Numbered from the stretch's first letter, positions 44,433 to 52,831 are shown. The stretch: DNA of 64,000 nt from Wenyingzhuangia marina (GCF_900130035.1 NZ_FQXQ01000004.1:310001-374000); one strand, 5' to 3'. Numbers and translations are program-made. Notes: a model not told the origin generated them from the letters alone.

Positions 44433-44863
44433 TTTTCTTTTTTAATTCTTTCTAACAAAGTCTTTTTAAATTTGTGTTCTGCATAATTAAGTTTTAGTAT
44501 TTGTTTATAATCTAATACTTTACTTAGTTCCTTCACATAATTTATTTTTGCTTGATTGATTTGCTCTTCTTTATCTTGAATTTTTTTTACTAAAGTTTCA
44601 GCTTGTTTTTCAGTAACTTTTTTAAAATCCACGCCTCTCTCAATACTGTGCTTTTCACCATATAGCTTATACATGCTATCTCTAAAGCCATTGTAAATTG
44701 GCCAGAATTTTTCTGCTTGTTTTGGAGTTAGTGATATTTCGTTAGAGATAAAGCAAACTTTAGCACTTCTTATTTTTTCACGAGAATTTTCATCATTTCC
44801 TTGTCCAAAAAAGCTAATGCTCATGAATAGGAAAAATAAAAGTAGGGTAAACTGTTTTTTCAT
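44429..44863 (-). CDS. Spy/CpxP-like periplasmic protein of the second sigma module
   Basis: The 144-aa exported protein has a signal peptide (to about residue 21, SISFFGQ) and an all-helical, charged mature part. It carries the LTPKQAEKFWPIYNGFRDSM motif seen in Bacteroidota proteins named sensors of ECF sigma factors and related to Spy/CpxP chaperones. It is the last gene of an operon with the sigma factor (45926) and membrane protein (45347), 4 bp after the latter. It probably senses envelope stress or acts as a chaperone. Confidence 0.72.
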   Translation of the reverse strand: MKKQFTLLLFFLFMSISFFGQGNDENSREKIRSAKVCFISNEISLTPKQAEKFWPIYNGFRDSMYKLYGEKHSIERGVDFKKVTEKQAETLVKKIQDKEEQINQAKINYVKELSKVLDYKQILKLNYAEHKFKKTLLERIKKEN

Positions 44864-44867
44864 AAGA

Positions 44868-45347
44868 TTAATATTCTAAAATATCATATTCATTTAGCTC
44901 TATATCTAATTGGTCTATGTCCATTTCAATATTGTCTAAGCTAGTAAACATGATATTATCTGTGTTGATTAACGTGTTGTTTAAAATATCATTGGTTTCA
45001 ATACCATCATCAGAACTAAGATAATTAATGATTTCTTCTCTACTTAACTTATCAATGGTGGATTGATTACTGTTATTAAAGATAAAAAATCCAAAAACAA
45101 TAACGGCAGCTGTAGTTAAATAAGGTAGTAATGATATAATTTTACTTTGTGGTTTTTTTACTTTAAAGTTTTCAAAATAAAGTTCAGGTGTTTTAAAACC
45201 AGATTCTTTTGGTAAACTTTGTTCAAAAACATCAATAGCAATTTTTTCTGATAAATTATCAAAGTAATTTTCAGGTGTTTTAAAGGGATTTTTTCCTTTG
45301 GTTAAATCCTTTAAAAATTGGTCGCTATGTTGATGGTTGTTACTCAT
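44868..45347 (-). CDS. Single-span membrane protein, probable anti-sigma partner
   Basis: The 159-aa protein starts at ATG 45347; a start 18 nt upstream is less likely. It has a soluble N-terminus with two similar NPFKTPENYFDN/ GFKTPELYFEN segments, one transmembrane segment (about 80-95) and an acidic C-terminal tail (DIEMDIDQLDIELNEYDIL). It lies between an ECF sigma gene and the Spy-like gene, which suggests it holds the sigma factor at the membrane. This is inferred from position and topology. Confidence 0.6.
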   Translation of the reverse strand: MSNNHQHSDQFLKDLTKGKNPFKTPENYFDNLSEKIAIDVFEQSLPKESGFKTPELYFENFKVKKPQSKIISLLPYLTTAAVIVFGFFIFNNSNQSTIDKLSREEIINYLSSDDGIETNDILNNTLINTDNIMFTSLDNIEMDIDQLDIELNEYDILEY

Positions 45348-45380
45348 GTTATTTATTAGATACACTAATAATCAAAAGGT

Positions 45381-45926
45381 TTAATTGTTTTTTATAAAAG
45401 CTTCTATTTTTTTTACGGCATGATGATAGGAGGCCTTTAAAGCTCCCACAGAAGTTTCTAAAATCTCTGACATTTCTTCGTACTTCATTTCATCATAATA
45501 TTTCATATTAAAGACAAGTTGTTGTTTTTGTGGTAGCTCCGCTATTGCTTTTTGTAAAAGTATTTGAATAGCATCTCCATCAAAAAGTTCATCATCTTGT
45601 AAAGAACATCTAAGTTCTTTTTGGTAATCATCAATATCTAAATTATTCTTTTTAGCTTTTTTATTAAGAAAGGTAATGGCCTCGTTTGTAGCAATACGAT
45701 ACATCCAAGAGAAAAGTTTGCTTTCCTCTTTAAATCCACTAATATTTTTAAAAACTTTAATAAAGGTGTTCTGTAGGACATCATCAGTATCATCGTGAAT
45801 AATCACTATTTTACGGATGTGCCAGTACAAGCGTACCTTGTATAGCTTAACCAATTCATCAAATGCCTTAGATTGTGTCTTGGCATTTTTTAAATCGTTA
45901 ATTAGTTTTTGTTCGTTATCTATCAA
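45381..45926 (-). CDS. ECF-type RNA polymerase sigma factor, second module
   Basis: The 181-aa protein has region 2 (about 20-85: LVKLYKVRLYWHIRKIVIIH, DDTDDVLQNTFIKVFKNIS, SWMYRIATNEAITFL) and region 4 (about 125-175: LPQKQQLVFNMKYYDEMKYE, then the helix-turn-helix). It is only distantly like the sigma factor at 3273. Its operon continues with a membrane protein and a Spy-like protein. The gene lies 6 bp after the stop of the upstream 481-aa protein. Confidence 0.9.
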   Translation of the reverse strand: MIDNEQKLINDLKNAKTQSKAFDELVKLYKVRLYWHIRKIVIIHDDTDDVLQNTFIKVFKNISGFKEESKLFSWMYRIATNEAITFLNKKAKKNNLDIDDYQKELRCSLQDDELFDGDAIQILLQKAIAELPQKQQLVFNMKYYDEMKYEEMSEILETSVGALKASYHHAVKKIEAFIKNN

Positions 45927-45932
45927 ACTAAT

Positions 45933-47378
45933 TTAGATATTTACGTTCTTTCTATAGCCAAATAATCCTTTAAACTTAATTGTTTCTGCAATTCCTTCAG
46001 GTAACATAGACTCCCATCCATCTTCGTTAGTGCTAATTTTTCTAAATACATCATGACCTTGAATTTTCATGTGAGCCACGTCGTATTCCTTAATGTCTAT
46101 AATTTTATTAGCTTGTTTAAAGTATTTGTATAGTTCTTTAACTTTATGGTTAAGTCTTAAATTGGTACTATCAATAATAGTTTTTTCATCTGCTCCTAAA
46201 ATAGGATATAAATATATTTTTAAGTTATTAGAAAATAATTTTCCAACCCCTTCAAGTATACTTCCTTTTAAATTGTTATAGTATTTAATATCAAAAATAT
46301 TCATAATACTATCAGTTCCCATGGCAAAACCAATTTGTTCATTTGTAAATTCACCAAAGTATTCTACCAACTTATAATATTCCTGAAAGTTGGTAATCAT
46401 TACAATTTGACCTAATGAACACAATAAATCTGCTCGATCTAAAAAGTCACGTTCATTTATTTCTCCTTCGTTTTTTAAGTTGGAGAGCGTAATTTCAAAA
46501 ATGGTTCTAGTAGCTGCTGGATCTACTCTTTTGTTTTCAAAAAATAATTTTTGAGATCCTTCATATACATCCATATTTACCTTGGTAACAGGTCTAAATC
46601 TACCTCTTAATGCCAAAATATTTTTTTTGTATAATTCCTGAGCAGGTAAAAGATTTTTACCTAAAGAATCAAACATTACTGCATTGGTCATTCCGTTTTT
46701 AACCAACTGTAAACTCATCAATCGGTTATCTACATAGGTAAAACGTGGACCAGAGAAATTAATCATATCGATTTCAATCTCGTCTAAATCAATATTATCA
46801 TATAAAGATTTGATTAAATCTTTAGGGTTGTCGTTGTAATAAAAAGCACCATAAATAAGATTCACTCCCAAACGTCCTAATGTTTCTTGTTGTAAAGTGG
46901 CATCTGTTTGTTTAAAACGAGTGTGTAGTACAATTTCATTATAACGTTCGTTAGGGTCTAATTGAAACTGAATTCCTACCCAACCATGTCCTTTGAATTT
47001 TTTAGCAAAATCGATGGTTGCAACAGTATTAGCATAAGAAAAATAAATTTTTTCAGGATGTTTAACTCTGTCAAGTCTGTCTTCAATTAATTGAATTTCG
47101 TGACGCAACATCTTTTTTAACCTACTTTCGGTTACATATCGGTTATGTTCTTCAACCCCATAAATAGCATCAGAAAAATCTTTGTCATAAGCACTCATGG
47201 CTTTTGCAATGGTTCCAGAGGATCCACCAGCTCTAAAAAAATGTCTTACTGTTTCTTGTCCGGCTCCAATTTCGGAAAACGTACCATAAATGTTTTGATT
47301 AAGATTGATTTTAAGAGCTTTGGTTTTACTGGTTAGGATATTTTCTACAGGAATGTCACCTTTATGTATTACAGCCAT
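45933..47378 (-). CDS. Conserved 481-aa protein of unclear function
   Basis: The sequence belongs to a widely conserved family of about 480 residues that I recall being labelled variously as nicotinate-nucleotide adenylyltransferase or TonB-dependent receptor. Neither label fits: I see no signal peptide, barrel or HxGH nucleotidyltransferase motif. Striking conserved blocks are IYGTFSEIGAGQETVRHFFR, AGGSSGTIAKAMSAYDKDFS, YFSYANTVATIDFAKKFKGH and TYVDNRLMSLQLVKNGMTNA. It is probably a cytoplasmic enzyme. A minus-strand TATATTTG at 47403-47410 could be its promoter. Confidence 0.7.
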   Translation of the reverse strand: MAVIHKGDIPVENILTSKTKALKINLNQNIYGTFSEIGAGQETVRHFFRAGGSSGTIAKAMSAYDKDFSDAIYGVEEHNRYVTESRLKKMLRHEIQLIEDRLDRVKHPEKIYFSYANTVATIDFAKKFKGHGWVGIQFQLDPNERYNEIVLHTRFKQTDATLQQETLGRLGVNLIYGAFYYNDNPKDLIKSLYDNIDLDEIEIDMINFSGPRFTYVDNRLMSLQLVKNGMTNAVMFDSLGKNLLPAQELYKKNILALRGRFRPVTKVNMDVYEGSQKLFFENKRVDPAATRTIFEITLSNLKNEGEINERDFLDRADLLCSLGQIVMITNFQEYYKLVEYFGEFTNEQIGFAMGTDSIMNIFDIKYYNNLKGSILEGVGKLFSNNLKIYLYPILGADEKTIIDSTNLRLNHKVKELYKYFKQANKIIDIKEYDVAHMKIQGHDVFRKISTNEDGWESMLPEGIAETIKFKGLFGYRKNVNI

Positions 47379-47402
47379 GTTTATTTATTCTATGTTCTTT
47401 CC

Positions 47403-47451
47403 CAAATATACCAATTTTTGTGCCGTAACTAACTGTGTTTTCGTATTTTTG
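47403..47451. promoter_or_regulatory. Divergent promoter elements between the 481-aa protein and MBL hydrolase genes
   Basis: A minus-strand TATATTTG (47410-47403) precedes the 481-aa protein. A plus-strand TTTG (47417-47420) with TATTTTTG (47444-47451) precedes the hydrolase at 47468, with a 23-nt spacer. Both fit TAnnTTTG. Confidence 0.4.
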
Positions 47452-47467
47452 AGTAAGATTTTTATAG

Positions 47468-48229
47468 ATGAAGATAACTTTTTTAGGCACAGGTACTTCC
47501 CAAGGTATTCCGATGTTATTATCTGAAGAGCCTGTCAATTTTTCAACAGATAGTAAAGATAAAAGAATGCGTTCTTCCATACATATTCAATGGGACAAAG
47601 TTTCTTGTTTGATAGATTGTGGAGCTGATTTTAGAATGCAAATGTTAAACAATAACATTAAAAATATTGATGGTATTTTGTTTACCCATGAACATTCTGA
47701 TCATATTGCAGGATTAGATGATATTAGACCTTTTTGTTATAAAATTGGACCGATGCCTGTTTATGCTTTACCAAGAGTTATGGATAGTTTGGCTAAAAGA
47801 TATGATTATATTTTTAGTACAGAAAATAGATATCCAGGAGCAGCTGCTGTAATTCCAAATATTGTTGATAAAATACCTTTTGATTTTAAAGGAAATACCA
47901 TTATTCCTATTGAAGTAGATCATGGAAATTTGCCTATTTTAGGATACAGAATTGATGACTTTGCTTATTTAACAGATGTAAAAAAAATTAGTAAAGTATC
48001 TTTAGAAAAACTAAAAGGAGTAAAAACCATTGTATTGAGTGCGCTTAGAATTGAAACACATCCTACTCATATGAATTTAGATGAAGCTTTAGAAATGGTA
48101 AAAATCATCAACCCAGATAAAGCTTATTTAACGCATATTAGTCATCGATTAGGTTTTCACGAAGAAGTGAGTAAGACTTTACCTAAGAATGTTTTTTTAG
48201 CCTATGATGGTTTACAAATTGAATTGTAA
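47468..48229 (+). CDS. MBL-fold metallohydrolase (PhnP-like phosphodiesterase)
   Basis: The 253-aa metallo-beta-lactamase-fold protein has FLGTGTSQGIP at the start and the metal motif FTHEHSDHIAG, with further ligands in EVDHGNLP and LTHISHRLG. The opening and the late HxxHR pattern are those of the PhnP / phosphoribosyl cyclic phosphodiesterase group. In PhnP this hydrolyses a cyclic phosphate in phosphonate use. No phosphonate genes are nearby, so the substrate here is open. It is divergent from the 481-aa gene with an 89-bp gap. Confidence 0.88.
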   Translation: MKITFLGTGTSQGIPMLLSEEPVNFSTDSKDKRMRSSIHIQWDKVSCLIDCGADFRMQMLNNNIKNIDGILFTHEHSDHIAGLDDIRPFCYKIGPMPVYALPRVMDSLAKRYDYIFSTENRYPGAAAVIPNIVDKIPFDFKGNTIIPIEVDHGNLPILGYRIDDFAYLTDVKKISKVSLEKLKGVKTIVLSALRIETHPTHMNLDEALEMVKIINPDKAYLTHISHRLGFHEEVSKTLPKNVFLAYDGLQIEL

Positions 48230-48274
48230 ACATAATTATTTGTAATTTAGGTTGGTAACAATCAATCTAAAATC

Positions 48275-48439
48275 ATGACGAACAAATTATTACTTATTAT
48301 ACTGGCTATTTTACTACCACCGTTAGCAGTTTATTTAAAAAGGGGAGCAGACAAACATTTACTCATCAATATAGTTTTGTGTTTTGTTTTCTTTTTACCA
48401 GCTATTATACATGGAATGTGGGTAGTTATGCAAGATTAA
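48275..48439 (+). CDS. YqaE/Pmp3-like small membrane protein
   Basis: The 54-aa product has two hydrophobic segments joined by a short charged loop (KRGADKHL). It contains the Pmp3 core AILLPPLAVYLKRGADKHLL, then FFLPAIIHGMWVVMQ, closely matching the UPF0057 family. These proteolipids affect membrane potential and salt or cold tolerance in plants and yeast; the bacterial role is unclear. It is too short for most ORF cut-offs. A terminator follows at 48468. Confidence 0.85.
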   Translation: MTNKLLLIILAILLPPLAVYLKRGADKHLLINIVLCFVFFLPAIIHGMWVVMQD

Positions 48440-48467
48440 AAACATTTCTTTTAACTTAAAAATCAAG

Positions 48468-48496
48468 GATGTCATTCATAATGACATCTTTTTTTA
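48468..48496 (+). terminator. Terminator after the Pmp3-like gene
   Basis: The stem GATGTCATT / AATGACATC with loop CAT is followed by a T-run, just before the BlaI operator region. Confidence 0.8.
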
Positions 48497-48504
48497 TACC
48501 TAAA

Positions 48505-48560
48505 AACTATATTAATAGTTGTTTAACTATTTTTATAGTTGTAAAACTAAAAAAATAGTT
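48505..48560 (+). promoter_or_regulatory. Operator array upstream of BlaI-M56: six half-sites every 10 bp
   Basis: The half-sites AACTAT (48505), ATAGTT (48515), AACTAT (48525), ATAGTT (48535), AACTAA (48545) and ATAGTT (48555) alternate in orientation, each starting exactly 10 bp after the last. Each adjacent pair forms a dyad, so all lie on one face of the helix. This lies 66 bp before the start codon of the BlaI-type repressor, the natural candidate to bind it. The intergenic gap 48440-48625 holds only this and the terminator. Confidence 0.65.
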
Positions 48561-48625
48561 TTATGTTTGTTTCAACGAACAATTTGTATGTAAGTATGTT
48601 TTGAAATTCAATAATAAAAAACGAT

Positions 48626-48985
48626 ATGGAAAAATTAACAAATAAAGAAGAAGAGGTAATGCATGTTATATGGAAGTTAGAAAAAGCTTTTGTAAAAGAT
48701 GTATTGGCAGAAATTAAAGGAGATAAGCCTCATTATAATACTTTATCTACCATTGTTAGGAATTTGGAAGAGAAAGGATATGTAAGTTATCATGCTTATG
48801 GAAAAACACATCAATATTATCCTGTGGTTAAAAAAGAAGAGTACAGAAAACAATTTATGAATCAGGCCATTGACAATTATTTTAACAACTCTTATAAAAA
48901 CATGGTGTCATTTTTTGCCAAAGAAGAAAAGATAAGTGTAGAAGAGCTAAAAGATATTATAGCTTTAATAGAAAACAAAAAATAG
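48626..48985 (+). CDS. BlaI/MecI/CopY family transcriptional repressor
   Basis: The 119-aa winged-helix repressor has MEKLTNKEEEVMHVIWKLEK at the N-terminus, HYNTLSTIVRNLEEKGYVSY as recognition helix and wing, and a C-terminal dimerisation part. BlaI repressors bind dyads and are inactivated by proteolysis triggered by their partner M56 peptidase. The partner follows after a 1-bp gap. No beta-lactamase lies nearby, so the controlled genes are unknown. Confidence 0.93.
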   Translation: MEKLTNKEEEVMHVIWKLEKAFVKDVLAEIKGDKPHYNTLSTIVRNLEEKGYVSYHAYGKTHQYYPVVKKEEYRKQFMNQAIDNYFNNSYKNMVSFFAKEEKISVEELKDIIALIENKK

Positions 48986-48986
48986 C

Positions 48987-50702
48987 ATGGAATATTTATT
49001 AAAAGTAAGCGCTGTTATTGTTGTTTTTTATTTGGTTTATAAAACGCTTTTACAAAAAATCACTTTTTTTGAAGCAAATAGGTGGTTTTTAATTTTAGGA
49101 ATTTTTATATCCTTCTTATTTCCATTAATTGTGATTCCTGTATATCATGAATATACAACCGAAGTTGTGTCAAATGTTCAGTTTCATGAACTTTCTATGC
49201 TAGCAGAAACTAGTATTGAGGAATCTTTTGATGTGTTAGATTATTTATTGATGATCTATGTTTTAGGAATTACTATTTTTTCTCTTCGTTTTTTCTTTAG
49301 ATTGATTTCTTTGGCTAGGGTGATTAATAAAAATGAAACTCACAAAAAAGAAGAAGGATTTATTTTTATAGAAACTACTACTGAGCTTTCTCCTTTTTCA
49401 TTTTTTAAATGGATTGTTTACAATCCAACTCAGTTTAATCAAAAAGAGTTAGGACAAATTATTACGCATGAAAAAGTACATGCCAAACAATATCATTCTG
49501 TAGATATTTTATTGATGGAAATTTGTTGTGTTTTTCTTTGGTTTCATCCTTTTGTATGGTTGTATAACAAAAGTTTAAAACAAAACTTAGAATTTTTAGC
49601 AGATAAATATGCTTTAAATCAATTTAACGATACAAAAAGTTACCAATATACTATGTTAAAAGCCAGCATTCCCAGTTATCAAATGGCTTTAAGTAATCAC
49701 TTTTACAATTCATTAATCAAAAAAAGAATCGCTATGTTACAAAAATCAAAATCAAAAAAAATCAATTTACTAAAGTATGCGCTGGTAGTTCCTGTGTTGA
49801 CTTTGTTTTTAATGAGCTTTAATACCAAGGATGTTTATGTGGAGAAAGTAATTAAACGAGAGGGAAATTTTCTCAAAAATTCAATTGAAAAGTTTGAGAA
49901 TGTTGAGAAAGCTATGATTACTCAAGATAGTACTCGCTTAAGAGTACGTGCTTTAGATTTTAAAGGAACTCCATTGTTTTTTGTTGATGGAAAAGAAATA
50001 CCCCAAAAAGAGTTCGAAAAAATAAATCCAAGTGATATTTATAGTATTTCAGTTTTAAAAGATAAACATGCCACTGATAAATATGGTAAAAAAGGAAAAG
50101 ATGGAGTTGTGGAGATTACAATGAAAAAAAATAATGATTCAACAACTCAAGTTTCAAAATCTTATCCTGATATAAAAGTTGTATCCAATGAAGATGGAGC
50201 TAAAACCGAATCTTTTGGTATAAGACAACATACAATAGAGGTAGATGCTAAAGATTTAAATTCAACAAAATATCCTTTATATATTATCGATGGAAAAGAA
50301 GTTTCCGATGATGAGTTCAAAAAAATAAATCCAGACGATATTCAATCAATAAATGTTTTAAAAGACAAACATGCAACTGATAAATATGGAGAAAAAGCAA
50401 AAGATGGAGTGGTAGAAATTACAATGAAAAAAGAGAATGAATTTATTATGGTTTTAAGGAAGAATACCTCTGATGATCAGTTAAAAAAATATAGAAAAAT
50501 ATACAAAGAAAAATTTAAATGTGATTTGGTTTTTGAAGTTATAAGAAACTCTAAGAATGAAATAACTTTTTATGACATACAATATTCTTTTGATGGAAAG
50601 AGAACATCAACAGATAAGAGTAGAGACGATGAAACACCTATAAATCCAATATTCATAAAGTATGACGCAAACACAAAAAGTCTAAGTACTAAATCTCTAT
50701 AA
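48987..50702 (+). CDS. BlaR1-like M56 metallopeptidase with two TonB-plug-like repeats
   Basis: The 571-aa protein has about four transmembrane segments (1-20, 34-52, 83-110, 262-279) around a cytoplasmic zinc peptidase domain with HEKVH (161-165) and Glu202 in EFLAD. The periplasmic part contains two related repeats, 329-381 and 430-482, each with DGKE..EF.KINP.DI.SI.VLKDKHATDKYG..KDGVVEITM. These resemble the plug motif of TonB-dependent receptors (ID.V.VLKD). It should sense an envelope signal and cleave the adjacent repressor. The last 90 residues are of unknown fold. Confidence 0.85.
   Translation: MEYLLKVSAVIVVFYLVYKTLLQKITFFEANRWFLILGIFISFLFPLIVIPVYHEYTTEVVSNVQFHELSMLAETSIEESFDVLDYLLMIYVLGITIFSLRFFFRLISLARVINKNETHKKEEGFIFIETTTELSPFSFFKWIVYNPTQFNQKELGQIITHEKVHAKQYHSVDILLMEICCVFLWFHPFVWLYNKSLKQNLEFLADKYALNQFNDTKSYQYTMLKASIPSYQMALSNHFYNSLIKKRIAMLQKSKSKKINLLKYALVVPVLTLFLMSFNTKDVYVEKVIKREGNFLKNSIEKFENVEKAMITQDSTRLRVRALDFKGTPLFFVDGKEIPQKEFEKINPSDIYSISVLKDKHATDKYGKKGKDGVVEITMKKNNDSTTQVSKSYPDIKVVSNEDGAKTESFGIRQHTIEVDAKDLNSTKYPLYIIDGKEVSDDEFKKINPDDIQSINVLKDKHATDKYGEKAKDGVVEITMKKENEFIMVLRKNTSDDQLKKYRKIYKEKFKCDLVFEVIRNSKNEITFYDIQYSFDGKRTSTDKSRDDETPINPIFIKYDANTKSLSTKSL
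49971..50432 (+). repeat. Two-copy internal repeat in the M56 gene
   Basis: Segments 49971-50129 and 50274-50432 code for the two plug-like repeats. They share most of their residues (LKDKHATDKYG and KDGVVEITM are identical in both). The repeat points to an internal duplication. Confidence 0.75.
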
Positions 50703-50736
50703 ACGAAAAAAGGATAATTAAAAATTTCAGTTATTA

Positions 50737-50766
50737 AAAAACGCTCAACCTAGGTTGAGCGTTTTT
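50737..50766. terminator. Bidirectional terminator, 30-nt perfect palindrome
   Basis: AAAAACGCTCAACCT and its exact complement lie between the convergent M56 and esterase genes. Confidence 0.85.
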
Positions 50767-50769
50767 ATT

Positions 50770-51414
50770 TTATATACGTTTTAAAATCCAATCTTTATAA
50801 TCATAAAAATTATTCGGATGTATTCCGTGTCCTACTGGATATTCTTTATAAGTACTATCAACACCAAGAGAAGTTAAAAAATCAGGAGCTTTTCTAGCCC
50901 AATCTACAGGAATTATTTGATCTACTGTTCCGTGAGAAATAAAATAATCAACCTTGTTTTTAGTAGGTTTTTCTATTAAAAAATCGTGGTTAAAATATCC
51001 ACTCATCGCAGCTACATGTTGTACTTTTTCAGGAAATGTAAAAGAAAAAGCATAACTTAAAATAGCTCCTTGACTAAATCCTGTTAAGAAAATATTGTTT
51101 TCATCAACCTTATATTTTTGAATGATTTCCTCTAAAAAAATATTCAATTTTTGAACAGAAGCTTTTCCTTCATCAGGATCAGAAAACTTATTTTCATCGG
51201 CATCAAAAGTAATACTGTACCAAGCATAGCCACCAAAAGGCAAAGCAATAGGGGCTTGTACACTTATTACCAATGCTTCTTTTGGCAATTCACTAGCAAA
51301 AGAGAATAAATCTTCTTTGTTGCTTCCGTATCCGTGAATTAATAATATTAAAGGTGTTTTGTCTGTTTTTATACTTGGTTCTTGTACCAAATATTCTAAA
51401 GATAAATCTGTCAT
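50770..51414 (-). CDS. Alpha/beta-hydrolase, carboxylesterase/phospholipase type
   Basis: The 214-aa serine esterase has the nucleophile elbow GFSQG, an oxyanion-hole region LIHGYGSNKEDL, and the Asp (GTVDQIIP) and His (GHGIHPNN) of the triad. Size and layout match the YpfH/carboxylesterase 2 group, which acts on short acyl esters. The start codon overlaps the stop of the dihydroorotase-like gene by one base, so they are co-transcribed. The substrate is not known. Confidence 0.88.
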   Translation of the reverse strand: MTDLSLEYLVQEPSIKTDKTPLILLIHGYGSNKEDLFSFASELPKEALVISVQAPIALPFGGYAWYSITFDADENKFSDPDEGKASVQKLNIFLEEIIQKYKVDENNIFLTGFSQGAILSYAFSFTFPEKVQHVAAMSGYFNHDFLIEKPTKNKVDYFISHGTVDQIIPVDWARKAPDFLTSLGVDSTYKEYPVGHGIHPNNFYDYKDWILKRI

Positions 51415-52670
51415 TAAGCTAAAGTTAAAATCCCATTGTTATAAGTTCCATATACTTTACCAGTTGCTTTTTTGCCTATATAAGCACTGTTTGTTGAGGT
51501 AGATAGAATATCTTCTTCCGTAAAAGTTTTAGTCCCTTTGGTGGTGAATAAACTTAAATTTGCTTTTTCTCCTTCTGTAATAGTTGAGTTTGATAATCCA
51601 AAAATTGTTTGTGGAGCTGTTGTAATTTTTTCAATCAATAAATCTAATCCTAAAGTATCTTGTAAACTCACAAATAGACTTTCTAATCCAATAGTCCCGT
51701 CAATGGCGTGACTAAATTCTAGTTTTTTGTTTTCTATATCAATAGGGTCGTGGTCAGAAGTAATAAAATCAATGGTTCCATCTTTCAAACCTTCAATCAA
51801 AGCATTTACATCTTGTTGCGTTCTTAGTGGCGGAGCAATTTTGTAATTGGCATCAAAACTAGATAACTCATCATCTGTAATGGTTAAGTGGTCTGCACTT
51901 ACGCTACAGGTAATATTTAATCCTTTTGCTTTAGCTTCTTTTATTAAACTTACTGATTTTTGAGTACTAATGGTTGGAATATGAAGTTTCCCTCCAGTAT
52001 ATTCTAGTAGAAATAAATCTCTACTTACTTGTAATTCTTCTGCCAAAGCAGGAGTTCCTTTTAAACCTAAACGAGTACTATTAATTCCTTCGTTTACCAA
52101 CCCTTCGCCAGCAATATTACAGTTGTTAGGATAGCTCATCACCAGCCCACCAAAACTTTGTGTGTATTGTAAGGCAATTTTTATAAGATTGGCATTTTTA
52201 GTTCCTTTTTTATAATCGTTAAAAGCAATGGCACCCGCTTGCTGCATGTCATATAATTCTGCAATTTCTGTTCCTTCACTTTTTTTAGTCAAGCTTCCTA
52301 TCGGATAAATATTTACAGGAGTTCCAGCAGCTTTGGTCTTTAAAAAATTGACCATAGATTTAGAATCTGTAAAAGGGTAGCAGTTTGAGTTTAATCCTAT
52401 TTGCGTAAATCCACTTTTGGCAGCTACTTCAATTCCGTTGTTAATGGTTTCTCTGTCTTCGTAACCTGGCTCACCAAAACTAACACTAGCATCAAACCAT
52501 CCGTTAGAAATAATTAAGTTTTCTAAGTTGATTTCCTCACAGTTTGTAGGACAAGAAATGTTGTTGTCTATTTTAGAAATAAGACCATTTTCTATTAAAA
52601 CATCCACTGTTTGGTTATGATGCGTGCTTTTAGGGTCAAAAACGATAGCCGATTTTAATAATATATTCAT
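51414..52670 (-). CDS. Dihydroorotase-like protein lacking catalytic metal ligands
   Basis: The 418-aa protein has the dihydroorotase fold, from IENGLISKID to a C-terminal amidohydrolase strand set. The metal site is missing. The HxH of family motif DxHxHxREPG is Ser62-Val-Ser64, the substrate-binding Arg is Gly66, the second-site His of the AHxED motif is Ser179, and the second His of the HxxxH motif is Thr233. Asp306 remains. It is therefore unlikely to cleave dihydroorotate by the usual mechanism and may be structural, like the inactive PyrC' partner of aspartate transcarbamoylase. It is coupled to the esterase gene. Confidence 0.82.
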   Translation of the reverse strand: MNILLKSAIVFDPKSTHHNQTVDVLIENGLISKIDNNISCPTNCEEINLENLIISNGWFDASVSFGEPGYEDRETINNGIEVAAKSGFTQIGLNSNCYPFTDSKSMVNFLKTKAAGTPVNIYPIGSLTKKSEGTEIAELYDMQQAGAIAFNDYKKGTKNANLIKIALQYTQSFGGLVMSYPNNCNIAGEGLVNEGINSTRLGLKGTPALAEELQVSRDLFLLEYTGGKLHIPTISTQKSVSLIKEAKAKGLNITCSVSADHLTITDDELSSFDANYKIAPPLRTQQDVNALIEGLKDGTIDFITSDHDPIDIENKKLEFSHAIDGTIGLESLFVSLQDTLGLDLLIEKITTAPQTIFGLSNSTITEGEKANLSLFTTKGTKTFTEEDILSTSTNSAYIGKKATGKVYGTYNNGILTLA

Positions 52671-52831
52671 GCTGTTTGCTTAATCAAAATGTTGGAAAAT
52701 AGGGGATAAATTGCCCTATAAATAGGGAAATAAACAAAATTGCTCTGTTGAGCTGACTGGTATTTCGCGTAAAGATGTTTAGCGTTATTCGTCATTGTTT
52801 CAAGGATTGGTCAAAGATACAGAAACTATGC

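Noticed and set aside
48440-48625. CRISPR-like array from the 10-bp periodic repeats
   Set aside because: The unit is a 6-bp half-site alternating in orientation, which fits a repressor operator and is much too short for a CRISPR repeat.
52671-52831. Possible small gene between the dihydroorotase-like and nucleosidase genes
   Set aside because: No frame of useful length with a start codon or family resemblance.
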